This document shows positions 36,076 through 45,905 of a stretch of DNA of 64,000 nucleotides, piece by piece (position 1 is the first letter of the stretch; each line of letters begins with the position of its first letter). Origin of the DNA: Sphingopyxis witflariensis (GTDB taxonomy: Bacteria > Pseudomonadota > Alphaproteobacteria > Sphingomonadales > Sphingomonadaceae). Made by a program: the position numbers and the translations under genes. Below the pieces are notes generated by a model, which saw only the letters and a list, made by a program, of their open reading frames with translations, was not told the DNA's origin and made no database searches. The stretch covers positions 225,866 through 289,865 of the forward strand of contig NZ_NISJ01000005.1 of assembly GCF_002205635.1 (NCBI RefSeq), written 5' to 3'.

Positions 36076-37566
36076 ATGACGATGCGCGTCTCTTATGCCC
36101 TGCCCTCTCTGTTGCTCGCCCCCTTGTTGCTGGCGTCATGTGGCGGCGGGGGGAGCGGAGGCACGCCGCCCGCGCAAAATGCACCGCCGGTCTTCACATC
36201 GCCCCAAACCGCCTCGATGATCGAGAACGGAACCGCAGCCTATCAGGCAGCCGCGAGCGACGCCGACGCCAACACGCTCGTCTTCTCCATCGACGGCGGT
36301 GCCGATGCCGCGCTTTTCGCCATCAGCGCTGGCGGGGCGCTGCGCTTCAACACCGCGCCGGACTATGATCTTCCCGGTGATGGCGATGGCGATAATGTCT
36401 ACAATGTCCGGATCAGCGTCAGCGACGGCAGGGCCATCGCCACTCAGGCGATCAATATCACCGTCACCAACAGCCGCGAGGGCATATCGGTGGCGCGCGT
36501 CGGCACAGGATTCGTGCAGCCGACCTTCGTTCTGGGCATTCCCGGAAGCAGCGATGTCTATGTGCTGGAAAAGGCTGGCCGGGTCTACCGCCTCAATCCC
36601 TCTACCGGTGCGAAGACGCTGCGCTTCACTGTCGGCGACCTATCGACCGACGGCGAGCGCGGATTGCTCGGCATGGCGCTGTTGCCCAACCCGGCGAATT
36701 CCGATCGCTTCATGATCTATTGCACCAATGCCGCAGGCAATATCGAGATCCGCGAATATGGAGCCCTCTCCGGAACACCGCAAATACTCGCAAGGCTCAC
36801 GATACCGCATCCCGGAGCGAACAATCACAACGGCGGCTCTATGGTCTTCGGCCCCGATGGTCTTCTCTATGTCGGCACGGGTGACGGCGGTGGCGCGGGT
36901 GATCCCGGCAACAACGCCCAGAACCCCCATTCGCAGCTTGGCAAGATATTGCGGATCAGGGTTGTCGAAGATCCCTATGCGGGTGCGTCGCCGACCTTTT
37001 TCACGCCGGCTCCCGGCAATCCCTATCTCGGCGGCGGGGGCGACCCTTATGTCTATGCGCTCGGCCTGCGCAATCCGTTCCGCACTTCCTTCTCGGGATC
37101 GACGCTGATCATCGGCGACGTCGGTCAAGGCGCGGTGGAAGAGATTGATCTTGTCACGGCGACGCAGCCCGGACTCAATTTCGGCTGGCGGTTCAAGGAA
37201 GGGACACAGCCCTACACTGGCACCGCGCCCGGCGGCCTCACCGATCCCGTGGCAGAATATGGCCATGGCAGCGGTCCGCGACAGGGCAATTCGATCACCG
37301 GCGGCCATGTGTATCGCGGCCCCGTGGAGTCACTCGCCGGCCAATATGTCTTCGCCGACTTTGTGTCGGGCAACATCTGGTCGGTACCCTTCGCCAGCCT
37401 CGTCCCCGGCCAGACACTCGCCTCGTCGCGCTTCGCGCGGCGGAATGAGGATTTCGCGCCCGACGCCGGGACGCTAAGTTCGATCGCCTCTTTCGGCGAA
37501 GACAGTGCGGGCAACCTCTTCCTCATCAGCATCGGCGGCGACATCTTCATGATACGCCCCGGCTGA
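36076..37566 (+). CDS. PQQ-dependent sugar dehydrogenase-like lipoprotein with an N-terminal cadherin-like domain
   Basis: The 496-residue product has a lipobox (LLLASC), a Gly-rich linker, a cadherin-like domain (about 35-135, APVFTSPQTASMIENGTAAY... DADANTLVFSIDGG... VYNVRISVSDG), and a six-bladed sugar-dehydrogenase propeller (about 140-496, ERGLLGMALLP, NHNGGSMVFGPDGLLYVGTGDGG, LGLRNPFR, GDVGQGAVEEID, GLNFGW). The catalytic His of soluble glucose dehydrogenases corresponds to NNHNGGSMV. Substrate unknown. The DADxDG-type acidic loops should bind calcium. It would act at the cell surface or in the periplasm. Confidence 0.88.
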   Translation: MTMRVSYALPSLLLAPLLLASCGGGGSGGTPPAQNAPPVFTSPQTASMIENGTAAYQAAASDADANTLVFSIDGGADAALFAISAGGALRFNTAPDYDLPGDGDGDNVYNVRISVSDGRAIATQAINITVTNSREGISVARVGTGFVQPTFVLGIPGSSDVYVLEKAGRVYRLNPSTGAKTLRFTVGDLSTDGERGLLGMALLPNPANSDRFMIYCTNAAGNIEIREYGALSGTPQILARLTIPHPGANNHNGGSMVFGPDGLLYVGTGDGGGAGDPGNNAQNPHSQLGKILRIRVVEDPYAGASPTFFTPAPGNPYLGGGGDPYVYALGLRNPFRTSFSGSTLIIGDVGQGAVEEIDLVTATQPGLNFGWRFKEGTQPYTGTAPGGLTDPVAEYGHGSGPRQGNSITGGHVYRGPVESLAGQYVFADFVSGNIWSVPFASLVPGQTLASSRFARRNEDFAPDAGTLSSIASFGEDSAGNLFLISIGGDIFMIRPG

Positions 37567-37622
37567 CGACTTGCCCCCGCGCACGCAGCACGCCACAAGG
37601 GAGACGTCCAGAGGAGTCCCCC

Positions 37623-38933
37623 ATGAAATCGTTGCCGCTTGCCGCCCTCGTCGCCGTCCAGCTTGCCCTCGCGCCCACCGCGCAGGCAAAGCTCAGCAAA
37701 GCCGAAAGCGGCATGGCGAAAACGGTCGCGGCCGAACAACAACGCTCGATCACGCTGCTCGAGCGCCTCGTCAATCAGAACAGCGGAACGCTCCATCTCG
37801 CGGGCGTCGAAAAAGTCGGGCAGATGATGCGCGCCGAACTCGAACCGCTCGGTTTCAAGGTGGCATGGAAACCGGCACCCGAAACGAAGCGCGCCGGACA
37901 TTTGATCGCCACCCATGTCGGCAAGCCCGACGCGAAGCGCCTGCTCCTGATCGCCCACCTCGACACGGTGTTCGAACCCGATTCGCCCTTTCAGACATTC
38001 ATCCGCAAGGGCGATATGGGCGAAGGCCCCGGCGCCGGCGACGACAAGGGCGGGATGGTCGTCATCGTCGCCGCGCTGCGCGCGATGCAGGCAGCGGGGA
38101 CGCTGAAAGACGCGAACATCGAAATCCATATGACCGGCGACGAGGAGGATGCCGGCGAGCCCACCGAACTGTCGCGCGCCGACCTGATCGCCGCAGGAAA
38201 GCGCAGCGACGTCGCGCTCGATTTCGAAGGGCTGGTCCGCGACAATGGCGCCGACATGGGGTCAATCGCGCGGCGCAGCAGCGAAAGCTGGACCGTCACT
38301 GCGACCGGCAAAACCGGCCACAGCTCGGGCATTTTCAGCGCCGCGGCGGGTGACGGTGCCATTTATGAACTCGCGCGCATCCTCCACCGTTTCCGCACCG
38401 AACTTCCCGAACCCAATCTGACCTTCAACGTCGGACTGATCGCGGGCGGCGAGAGCGCCAGCGTCGATGCCGGCGGGATTCGCGCCGTCGCGACCGGCAA
38501 GACCAACATCATCGCGCCGACCGCGATCGCGCGCGGCGACCTGCGCACCTTGTCGGTCGAACAGGCGACCCGCGTGAAGGCCAAAATGGCAGCGATCGTC
38601 GCCGATCATGCGCCTGCGACGGGGGCGACGCTAAGCTTCGATCCGGTGGGTTATCCGGCGATGGCACCGACCGAAGGCAACAAGGCGCTGCTCGCCAAGC
38701 TCAACGGCGTGAACCGCGATCTGGGCCTTGCCGAAATGGCGCCGCTCGACCCGCTGAAGCGCGGTGCCGGCGACATCAGCTTCGTCGCCGTCGATGTCGA
38801 TGGGCTCGCCGGACTCGGCCCCTATTCGACCGGCGATCATGCACCGGGCGAAGCCGTCGACATCCCCAGCATCGCGCGCCAGGCAACCCGCGCTGCCATA
38901 TTGATGTCACGCCTCGCTGCTGAAAAGCGCTAG
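37623..38933 (+). CDS. M20-family metallopeptidase, exported
   Basis: The 436-residue protein has a signal peptide (cleaved after AQA, about residue 22) and M20 motifs: LIAHLDTVF (metal His and Asp), GAGDDKGG (bridging Asp), TGDEEDAGEP (catalytic and metal Glu), a dimerisation domain with WTVTATGKTGHSSGIF, and GDHAPGEAVD near the C-terminus (metal His). It would hydrolyse peptides or amidated amino acids in the periplasm (carboxypeptidase G2-like). AGAGGAG precedes the ATG. It lies 56 bases after the sugar-dehydrogenase gene in the same direction. Confidence 0.9.
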   Translation: MKSLPLAALVAVQLALAPTAQAKLSKAESGMAKTVAAEQQRSITLLERLVNQNSGTLHLAGVEKVGQMMRAELEPLGFKVAWKPAPETKRAGHLIATHVGKPDAKRLLLIAHLDTVFEPDSPFQTFIRKGDMGEGPGAGDDKGGMVVIVAALRAMQAAGTLKDANIEIHMTGDEEDAGEPTELSRADLIAAGKRSDVALDFEGLVRDNGADMGSIARRSSESWTVTATGKTGHSSGIFSAAAGDGAIYELARILHRFRTELPEPNLTFNVGLIAGGESASVDAGGIRAVATGKTNIIAPTAIARGDLRTLSVEQATRVKAKMAAIVADHAPATGATLSFDPVGYPAMAPTEGNKALLAKLNGVNRDLGLAEMAPLDPLKRGAGDISFVAVDVDGLAGLGPYSTGDHAPGEAVDIPSIARQATRAAILMSRLAAEKR

Positions 38934-39030
38934 GCCGTCACCTTTCACAGTTGGCCTTCCTTGATTCATCCGCCACAGTGATTAGGTAGCAATCCGAGAC
39001 GTAAAATTACCGCCGATTGGGAGACAGACG

Positions 39031-40467
39031 ATGAGCAATACCGAACAGCATCTGAAACAAAATTACATCGGCGGCCAATGGGTCGACAGCAAGGGCGGCA
39101 AGCCGCACGACGTCATCAACCCCGCGACCGAAGAAGCGGCCTCGACGATCATCCTCGGCACCGCCGCCGATGTCGATGACGCCGTCGCCGCAGCGAAAGA
39201 GGCCTTCAAAACCTTCTCGCAAACCACCCGTGAAGAACGCCTCGCGCTGCTGAACCGCATCGTCGAGGAATATAAAAAGCGTGGCGCCGACCTCGCCAAG
39301 TCGATGGCGGCCGAAATGGGCGCCCCCGTCAGCTTCGCCGGGACCGCACAGGTCGGCGCCGGCATTGGCGGCTTCCTCGGCACCATCGCGGCGCTGCAGG
39401 ATTTCTCCTTCACCGAAAAATATCACGCCGGCATCCTCGCCTATGAACCGATCGGCGTCGTCGGCATGATCACCCCGTGGAACTGGCCGCTCAACCAGAT
39501 CGCGCTCAAGGTCGCCCCCGCGCTAGCCGCAGGCAATTGCATGATCCTCAAGCCGTCGGAAGAATGCCCCGGCAACGCGACGATCTTCGCCGAAATCCTG
39601 GACGCTGCGGGCGTGCCCCCGGGCGTGTTCAACCTCGTTCAGGGTGACGGTCCGACTGTCGGCAATGCGATCTCGTCGCACCCGGGCATCGAAATGGTGA
39701 GCTTCACCGGATCGACCCGCGCCGGCATCCTCGTCGCCAAGGCGGCGGCCGACACCGTCAAGCGCGTCCATCAGGAACTCGGCGGCAAATCGCCGAACAT
39801 CGTCCTGCCCGACGCCGATTTCGCCGCCGTGCTGCCCCCGACGGTGCAGGGCGTGCTCGTCAACACCGGCCAGAGCTGCATCGCCCCGACCCGCATCCTA
39901 GTCCAGAAGGATCGCGAAGCCGAAGCCGTCGGCGTCATCAAGGCGATGTTCGACGGAACGCAGGTCGGCGATCCGATGAGCGAAGGCGGCCACATCGGCC
40001 CCGTCGTCAACAAGGCCCAATATGACAAGATCCAGGGCCTGATCCAGTCGGCGATCGACGAAGGCGCGACGCTCGAGACCGGCGGCACCGGCCTGCCCGC
40101 GAACGTCAACCGCGGCTATTTCATCAAGCCGACGGTCTTCTCGGGCGTCACCCGCAATATGCGGATCGCCAATGAGGAAGTCTTCGGCCCCGTCGCGACC
40201 GTCATGGCTTATGACACGCTCGAAGAAGCGGTCGATATCGCCAACGACACCGAATATGGCCTGTCGGCGGTGATCTCGGGCGACCCCGCCAAGGCCGCCG
40301 CCATCGCGCCGAAGCTGCGCGCCGGCATGGTCGCGGTCAACGCCTGGGGCCCCGGCCCGGGCGCGGCGTTCGGCGGCTACAAGGCGTCGGGCAACGGCCG
40401 CGAAGGCGGCCTGCTCGGGCTCAAGGATTTCATGGAAGTGAAATCGATCAGCGGCATCCCGGCCTAA
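39031..40467 (+). CDS. NAD-dependent aldehyde dehydrogenase
   Basis: The 478-residue product belongs to the aldehyde dehydrogenase superfamily, oxidising an aldehyde to its acid. NAD-fold motifs PWNWPLNQIALKVAPALAAGN and FTGSTRAG, the active-site Glu in QELGGKSPN and the nucleophile Cys in NTGQSCIAPTR (about 282), and NEEVFGPV are present. Start is ATG with GGGAGA upstream. Substrate is unknown; the alcohol-oxidising quinohemoprotein lies 5 kb away but is not in the same operon. Followed by a repeat and a terminator. Confidence 0.93.
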   Translation: MSNTEQHLKQNYIGGQWVDSKGGKPHDVINPATEEAASTIILGTAADVDDAVAAAKEAFKTFSQTTREERLALLNRIVEEYKKRGADLAKSMAAEMGAPVSFAGTAQVGAGIGGFLGTIAALQDFSFTEKYHAGILAYEPIGVVGMITPWNWPLNQIALKVAPALAAGNCMILKPSEECPGNATIFAEILDAAGVPPGVFNLVQGDGPTVGNAISSHPGIEMVSFTGSTRAGILVAKAAADTVKRVHQELGGKSPNIVLPDADFAAVLPPTVQGVLVNTGQSCIAPTRILVQKDREAEAVGVIKAMFDGTQVGDPMSEGGHIGPVVNKAQYDKIQGLIQSAIDEGATLETGGTGLPANVNRGYFIKPTVFSGVTRNMRIANEEVFGPVATVMAYDTLEEAVDIANDTEYGLSAVISGDPAKAAAIAPKLRAGMVAVNAWGPGPGAAFGGYKASGNGREGGLLGLKDFMEVKSISGIPA

Positions 40468-40474
40468 TCCCTTA

Positions 40475-40610
40475 ATCCTCCCTGTGGCGAAGCCATGGGG
40501 AGGGGGACCGCCGCGAAGCGGTGGTGGAGGGGCTGCGACGCCAGCGTCAAAAGCCCCTCCGTCAGCGCTACGCGCTGCCACCTCCCCATCGCTTCGCGAC
40601 AGGGAGGATC
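40475..40610. repeat. Intergenic palindromic repeat, family B copy 2
   Basis: 136 bases, ATCCTCCCTGTGGCG... to ...CGCGACAGGGAGGATC, with GAAGCGGTGGTGGAGGGG and AAGCCCCTCC in the middle forming a second stem. It has the simplest full-length form of the family. Confidence 0.85.
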
Positions 40611-40627
40611 AAACGCAAGCCTCACTA

Positions 40628-40653
40628 CCCCTCCCACCTGCGGGAGGGGTTTT
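40628..40653 (+). terminator. Intrinsic terminator between the aldehyde dehydrogenase and argJ
   Basis: CCCCTCCC-loop-GGGAGGGG (8-base perfect stem, 6-base loop) followed by TTTT, 42 bases before the argJ start. Confidence 0.65.
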
Positions 40654-40694
40654 GCGTTGAGCGCTCCCGTCGCACCCGCTATGCGCAGCGCATC

Positions 40695-41924
40695 ATGACC
40701 AGCACCCGCTCCCCGCTCGCGCCCGAAACCTTCCCCGCCCTCCCCGACATCGCCGGGGTGACGCGCCGCGTCGCCCGCGCGCAGTATAAGAATTGGGACC
40801 GCTGCGACCTCACTTATGTCGAACTCGCCCCCGGCACGACAGTCGCGGGCGTCTTCACCCGCAATGTCTGCTGCTCGTCGGAAGTCGAACTCGGCCGCGA
40901 GCAGGTGAAGGGCGGCGTCGGCCGCGCCTTGATCGTCAACGCCGGCAATAGCAACGCCTTCACCGGCTATCGCGGGCGTGAAGCGGTCGAACAGATTATG
41001 GCGCAGGTCGCCGATCACCTCGGCTGCGCGCAGTCGGAAGTCTTCGTCAGCTCAACCGGCGTCATCGGCGTGCCGCTGCCCAAGGACAAGGCCCGCGACG
41101 GAGTCGCGGCCGCGCTCACCGCGCAGCCCTGCTCATGGGAAGCCGCCGCCGAAACCATCTGCACCACCGACACTTTCGCCAAGGGATCGGCGGCGAGCGC
41201 CATCGTCGGCGACCGGACCGTGCAGGTCGCGGGGATCGTCAAGGGATCGGGGATGATCGCCCCCGACATGGCGACGATGCTCGGCTATATCTTCACCGAC
41301 GCCGCAGTCGCGCCTGCGCTACTGCAGGAGATGCTGAGCGAAGCGACCGGCGGCAGCTTCAACAGCATCACCGTCGACAGCGACACGTCCACGAGCGACA
41401 CCGTGCTGCTCTTTGCAACTGGTCGGGCAGGCAACGTGCCGCTCACCACCCGCGACGATCCGGGCGCAGACGCGCTCTATGCCGCAATCCGCGCCGTCTC
41501 GCTCGACCTCGCGCAGCAAGTCGTGCGCGACGGCGAAGGCGCGTCGAAATTCATCGAAATTCAGGTGAGCGGCGCAGTCAGCGACCACAGCGCGAAGCGC
41601 GTCGCACTCGCCATCGCCAATTCGCCGCTGGTGAAGACCGCGATCGCGGGCGAGGACGCGAACTGGGGCCGCGTCGTGATGGCGGTGGGCAAGGCCGGTG
41701 AGCCGGCCGACCGCGACAAACTCGCGATCCGCTTCGGCGATCATTGGGTGGCAAAGGACGGGCTGCCGGTCGACGGCTATGATGAAGCGCCGGTCGCTGC
41801 ACATCTCAAGGGTCTCGAAATCCGCGTCGGCGCCGACCTCGGTCTAGGCGAAGGCCACGCGACCGTTTGGACGTGCGACCTCACCCACGGCTATATCAGC
41901 ATCAACGCCGATTACCGGAGCTGA
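40695..41924 (+). CDS. argJ: Bifunctional glutamate N-acetyltransferase / amino-acid acetyltransferase
   Basis: The 409-residue precursor is cleaved by its own catalytic Thr into alpha and beta chains; the site is seen in KGSGMIAPDMATMLGY (Thr about 194). It recycles acetyl from N-acetylornithine to glutamate (and often uses acetyl-CoA) in arginine synthesis. VNAGNSNAFTG, SSTGVIGVPL and the terminal THGYISINADYRS are family motifs. ATG 40695 was chosen since the upstream open frame runs through a repeat element and terminator. Confidence 0.96.
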   Translation: MTSTRSPLAPETFPALPDIAGVTRRVARAQYKNWDRCDLTYVELAPGTTVAGVFTRNVCCSSEVELGREQVKGGVGRALIVNAGNSNAFTGYRGREAVEQIMAQVADHLGCAQSEVFVSSTGVIGVPLPKDKARDGVAAALTAQPCSWEAAAETICTTDTFAKGSAASAIVGDRTVQVAGIVKGSGMIAPDMATMLGYIFTDAAVAPALLQEMLSEATGGSFNSITVDSDTSTSDTVLLFATGRAGNVPLTTRDDPGADALYAAIRAVSLDLAQQVVRDGEGASKFIEIQVSGAVSDHSAKRVALAIANSPLVKTAIAGEDANWGRVVMAVGKAGEPADRDKLAIRFGDHWVAKDGLPVDGYDEAPVAAHLKGLEIRVGADLGLGEGHATVWTCDLTHGYISINADYRS

Positions 41925-41933
41925 GACCAAAAT

Positions 41934-42033
41934 CCCGTCATTGCGAGCGCAGCGAAGCAATCTCCAGCCATCGGACTATTGCAAGGCCGATAGCTGTGGA
42001 TTGCCGCTTCGCTTCGCTCGCAATAACGAGGGG
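41934..42033. repeat. Intergenic inverted repeat, family C
   Basis: Arms CCCGTCATTGCGAGCGCAGC and TTCGCTCGCAATAACGAGGG lie about 60 bases apart. This TTGCGAGCG...GAAGCAATC palindrome is a dispersed sequence type seen in alphaproteobacteria. It fills the space between convergent argJ and trxA and may also terminate both. Confidence 0.7.
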
Positions 42034-42038
42034 TAGAA

Positions 42039-42359
42039 TTAAAGCGCGCCTTCCAGCCAGCCCTTGAGCGCACTCTTCGGCGCCGCACCGACCTTGGTGT
42101 CGGCGACTTCGCCATTTTTGAACAGGATCATCGTCGGGATACCGCGCACACCATATTTAGCGGGCGCGTTCGGGTGATCGTCGATGTTCAGCTTGGCGAT
42201 CACGACTTTCTCGCCGAGTTCGTCAGCAATTTCCTCAAGCGAGGGACCGATCATCTTGCACGGGCCGCACCATTCGGCCCAGAAATCGACGAGAACGGGG
42301 GTGTCGCTGTCGAGCACATCGGCCTGAAAGCTGTCGTCGCTGATCGCCTTGGTACCCAT
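42039..42359 (-). CDS. trxA: Thioredoxin
   Basis: The 106-residue protein has the WCGPC active site (Cys31, Cys34), the buried Asp (LVDFWAEW) and the cis-Pro loop GIPTMILF. It is cytosolic thioredoxin 1, reducing disulfides for ribonucleotide reductase, MsrA and others. AGGAGACAG precedes the ATG. It begins 36 bases after the addA stop on the same strand, so it may be read with the divL-addA cluster as well as alone. Confidence 0.97.
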   Translation of the reverse strand: MGTKAISDDSFQADVLDSDTPVLVDFWAEWCGPCKMIGPSLEEIADELGEKVVIAKLNIDDHPNAPAKYGVRGIPTMILFKNGEVADTKVGAAPKSALKGWLEGAL

Positions 42360-42395
42360 AATCTGTCTCCTGAGAATATCGTGTTGGCTACCAAA

Positions 42396-45300
42396 CTAAG
42401 GTGTCGGCGGCTCCGGCTCAAGGCCTGCCGCCGCCAAATTCGCCTTCGCCGCTGCCAAGCCCGGCTTGTGCGGCACCAAAACCGCCGCATCGAGCGCAAT
42501 CAACCGCGGTCCTGCGGTATAAAGCAAGGCCGCCTCGATCCGTTTTCCCGGGAAGATCACCCCCAGCGCGTCGCGATACGCCGCCATCTGGCGCAGATAG
42601 GCGGGCGCGACCTCGGCGGCGCTGGCGGGGACATGCCGCCCGGTCTTGTAATCGATCAGCGTCACGACAGCGTCGGTGACGCAGAGTCGGTCGACGATCC
42701 CCGCGACGACCACACCGTCGCCGACCACCGCCGACAGCGGCACCTCGGCGAGCGAGCCGGGGCCGAACAGCGCAGCATGGGCGGGGTCATCCAGCACCGC
42801 CAGCACTTCGCCGACCATTGCCGCCCGCGCCGCTGCATCAAGCTCGGGCGCCTGCGCCGCCAGCCAGCGCAGCGCCGCGCCTTCGCGGTTGGCAGGCGCC
42901 ACGGGCGGTAGCCGCTCGAACAGCGCATGGAGCAACAAACCGCGCGCCACCGCCGCGACGCGGTCGCGGCCCTGCGGCGGGGTCGCGACATCATCGTCGC
43001 CCAGCGCCGACGGCGCCAGCGGGCGCGGCGGGCGTGCTTCTTCGGGGGCGGGCTTTTGCGCCCATTCGGGAACGACCAGCGGCGCAGCGGCCGCTGCGGC
43101 CTTGCGGTCCGACGCGCGCGCCCATTTCTTCGCATTGACCGCGTGGACGCGTTTCGTCCCCCAGCGTGGCCCGGCGTCTTGCCAGTCGCAGCCCATATCG
43201 GCCATCACCGCATCGACCGCGCCGTGCCAGCTACCCTCGGCCAGGCTCAGATCTTCGGTCTTGGTGATGCCGGTAACGACCAGCAACTCCTCGGCGCGGG
43301 TCATCGCGACATAGAGCAGCCGCCAATGCTCCTCGACCTCAGCGCGCGCCTTGGCATCATGCGCCTCGGCGATCTTGCCATGGCGCTCGTCCTTGCCGAG
43401 CCCGAACACCGGCAGCTTTTCCCACGCGGACAGCGACAGGTCGAATTTGGTCTGACGCGGTTTCGGATCGTCGGTCGCATCGGCGAGGATGACGATCGGC
43501 GCCTGCAACCCCTTCGACCCGTGCACCGTCATCACCCGCACGACGTCGCTGCGCGCTTCGGTCTGGCGCTTGATGTCGGCGGTGCTCGCCGCGATGCGGG
43601 TCAGGAAACCGAGCAGCGAGGCAGTTTCCAGCCGCTCAAAACTTAGCGCCTGATTGAGTAGTTCGTCGATCGGATCGCGCGCTTCCTTGCCCAGCCGCGC
43701 CATCAGCTTACGCCGCCCGCCGATCGGCCCCGACAGGATCGTCTCGAGGAAGCGAAAGGGCGTGGTGAAATCAGCCATCGACAGCAGGCTGCGCAGCGCG
43801 GCCATCGTGTCAGCGGGCACCTCTTCCTCGCGATCGCGCAGATTCTGCCACAGCGATTTCGCCTTCCGCCCATGCGCGAGGCCGAAAAGGTCGTCCTGGC
43901 TCCACCCGATCAGCGGCGACACGAGCAGCGCGGCAAGGTTGAGGTCGTCGAGCGGCTGAACCGCAAAGCGCATCGCCGCCAGCAAATCCTGCACGCCGAG
44001 CGGCTGGGTCAACGCAAAGCGATCGACCCCCGCGACGGGGACATGTAGCGACTGCAGCCGCGCGACGATCCGCGCTGCAAGGTCGCGGCGGCGGCGGACC
44101 AGGATCATGATGTCGCCCGGTGCAACGCTGCGCCCGTCCTTGCCGTTCGCGATCCAGTCCTGGACCTCGTCGGCGATCGCGCGCGACAGGCGCAGGCTCG
44201 CGGGATCACTCGCGGCAGCCAGCGGCTCGCCCGGCCCACTGTCGCTCTCGTCTTCGCCCTCCTCGGCCCCAGCCTCATCGTCGCCCGCACCGATCGCCTT
44301 GCCGACGGGCAGCGGCTGCCACAGCTCGACCCGCCCCGGATGCTCGCTCTTGAACGGAAAATGCGGCGGCTCGTCGGAGGCGAGACCCATTAGTTCGGCC
44401 GCCCCCGCTTCGATCCACGCATCGACGACGTCGAGAACCGCCGGACTGGAGCGGTAATTGGTGACGAGATCGACTTCCTCGAACGGGCGCCCACCCGCCA
44501 ACGCCTTTTCGCCAAAGCGAATGCGCGCCGCTTCGAACGCCGCGGGTTCGGTCCCCTGAAAGCCGAAGATCGCCTGTTTGCGGTCGCCGACGGTGAACAT
44601 CGTGCGGTTGCGGTCGTCCTTGGCACCCTGCCCGGCGAAAAATTCCTCGGCGAGCGCGGCGACAATCGCCCACTGCCTCGTGTTGGTGTCCTGCGCCTCG
44701 TCGACCAAAATATGATCGGTGCGCTGGTCGAGCTTGAAACGCACCCATTCGCCGAAATCGCCCGCGCGCAGCAGATGGCCCGCGATGCTGATCAGATCGT
44801 CGAAATCGGCCAGCCCGCCCTCGCGCTTCGCCAGCGCATAGGCCTCGGCAAAGCGGCTCCCCAAATCCCATGCTGCGGCCAGATCGTCGGCGACGCGCAT
44901 TGCGGCTGTCGTCGCAGTCAGTTCGTCGGCGACCGCAACAATTCGTTCGGCAGCGGCCAGACAGCCGTGCATCTTGCCCGTCTCTTTGGCGAAGTCGGCA
45001 CGCATGTCGCCGGTTCCGGTGACGAAGCAGCCGCGTAGCGCTGCGAGCAGCGCGCCCTGTGCAGCCGGAGCAGCGCCAAGCCACTCCGCCATCACATCAG
45101 CGCGCGCCTCGCCGGTCTTGGTGCCCCACGCGCGACCACTCACCGCGACCGCGCCAATATCGGCCGCAGCGATCGCACCGCACGCCAGCTCGGCCTCCAG
45201 CCACGTCGCCGCATCGCCCTCGGGCAGCTTCAGCGCCGCGCGCACATCGTGACGCTTCGGCGCCAGTCGCGGCGCATCGGGGGCCGAAAAGGCACTGGCG

Positions 45301-45905
45301 CAGCGGTTCAAAAATGTCAGCGCGGCATCCTGCCCGATGCGCAGCGACAGCATCGCCGCGACATGGCGCATCGCATCGCCGTCATCGCCCGCCTGACTCA
45401 ACAGCGTCCCGAGCACCTCGCGCTGCAACGCCCCCGCCTCGCTATCGTCCAGCGCGCGAAACCCCGGCAGGATTTTCGCTTCCAGCGGAAAGCTCGCAAG
45501 CAAAGTCTGGCAGAAACTATGGATCGTCTGGACCCGGATCGCCCCGCCCGGACTGTCGATCACCGTGGCAAACAGCGACCGCGCTCGGTCGAGAATATCG
45601 GGGGTATCCCAATCGGCACCCAGCGCCTGCAGGTCGAGCCGCAGATCGCCATCGTCCATCCGCACCCACAGAGCGAGACGCTCGTGGATACGATGCGCCA
45701 TTTCGGCCGCCCCCGCCTTGGTGAAGGTGATGCAAAGGATCGCCTCGGGCGACACGCCGTCCAGCATCAGCCGCAGCACCCGCGCCGACAGCACCTGCGT
45801 CTTGCCGGTGCCCGCCGACGCGCCGAGCCAGACATGATCGTCGGGCCGCGCCGCCGCCTGCTGTCCCTCGTCGAGCCGCTTGAGCAATTTATCGGGGTCG
45901 ATCAT
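42396..45905 (-). CDS. addA: Double-strand break repair helicase-nuclease AddA
   Basis: The 1169-residue UvrD-type helicase with C-terminal RecB-like nuclease has Walker A GASAGTGKT (about 28-36), ITFTKAGAAEMAHRI, VDEAQDTN (Walker B), NYRSSP, MTVHGSKGLQAPIV, VAMTRAEELLVV, and the nuclease motif TLIDYKTGRHVP near the end. With AddB it resects DNA ends for RecA loading in place of RecBCD. Its ATG overlaps the addB TGA by four bases (ATGA), so the subunits are translated in coupled fashion. Confidence 0.97.
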   Translation of the reverse strand: MIDPDKLLKRLDEGQQAAARPDDHVWLGASAGTGKTQVLSARVLRLMLDGVSPEAILCITFTKAGAAEMAHRIHERLALWVRMDDGDLRLDLQALGADWDTPDILDRARSLFATVIDSPGGAIRVQTIHSFCQTLLASFPLEAKILPGFRALDDSEAGALQREVLGTLLSQAGDDGDAMRHVAAMLSLRIGQDAALTFLNRCASAFSAPDAPRLAPKRHDVRAALKLPEGDAATWLEAELACGAIAAADIGAVAVSGRAWGTKTGEARADVMAEWLGAAPAAQGALLAALRGCFVTGTGDMRADFAKETGKMHGCLAAAERIVAVADELTATTAAMRVADDLAAAWDLGSRFAEAYALAKREGGLADFDDLISIAGHLLRAGDFGEWVRFKLDQRTDHILVDEAQDTNTRQWAIVAALAEEFFAGQGAKDDRNRTMFTVGDRKQAIFGFQGTEPAAFEAARIRFGEKALAGGRPFEEVDLVTNYRSSPAVLDVVDAWIEAGAAELMGLASDEPPHFPFKSEHPGRVELWQPLPVGKAIGAGDDEAGAEEGEDESDSGPGEPLAAASDPASLRLSRAIADEVQDWIANGKDGRSVAPGDIMILVRRRRDLAARIVARLQSLHVPVAGVDRFALTQPLGVQDLLAAMRFAVQPLDDLNLAALLVSPLIGWSQDDLFGLAHGRKAKSLWQNLRDREEEVPADTMAALRSLLSMADFTTPFRFLETILSGPIGGRRKLMARLGKEARDPIDELLNQALSFERLETASLLGFLTRIAASTADIKRQTEARSDVVRVMTVHGSKGLQAPIVILADATDDPKPRQTKFDLSLSAWEKLPVFGLGKDERHGKIAEAHDAKARAEVEEHWRLLYVAMTRAEELLVVTGITKTEDLSLAEGSWHGAVDAVMADMGCDWQDAGPRWGTKRVHAVNAKKWARASDRKAAAAAAPLVVPEWAQKPAPEEARPPRPLAPSALGDDDVATPPQGRDRVAAVARGLLLHALFERLPPVAPANREGAALRWLAAQAPELDAAARAAMVGEVLAVLDDPAHAALFGPGSLAEVPLSAVVGDGVVVAGIVDRLCVTDAVVTLIDYKTGRHVPASAAEVAPAYLRQMAAYRDALGVIFPGKRIEAALLYTAGPRLIALDAAVLVPHKPGLAAAKANLAAAGLEPEPPTP

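Noticed and set aside
36023..36078. 15-codon frame with an ATGA overlap before the sugar-dehydrogenase gene
   Set aside because: No ribosome binding site, low-complexity product and a GGCC hairpin in it; chance is sufficient.
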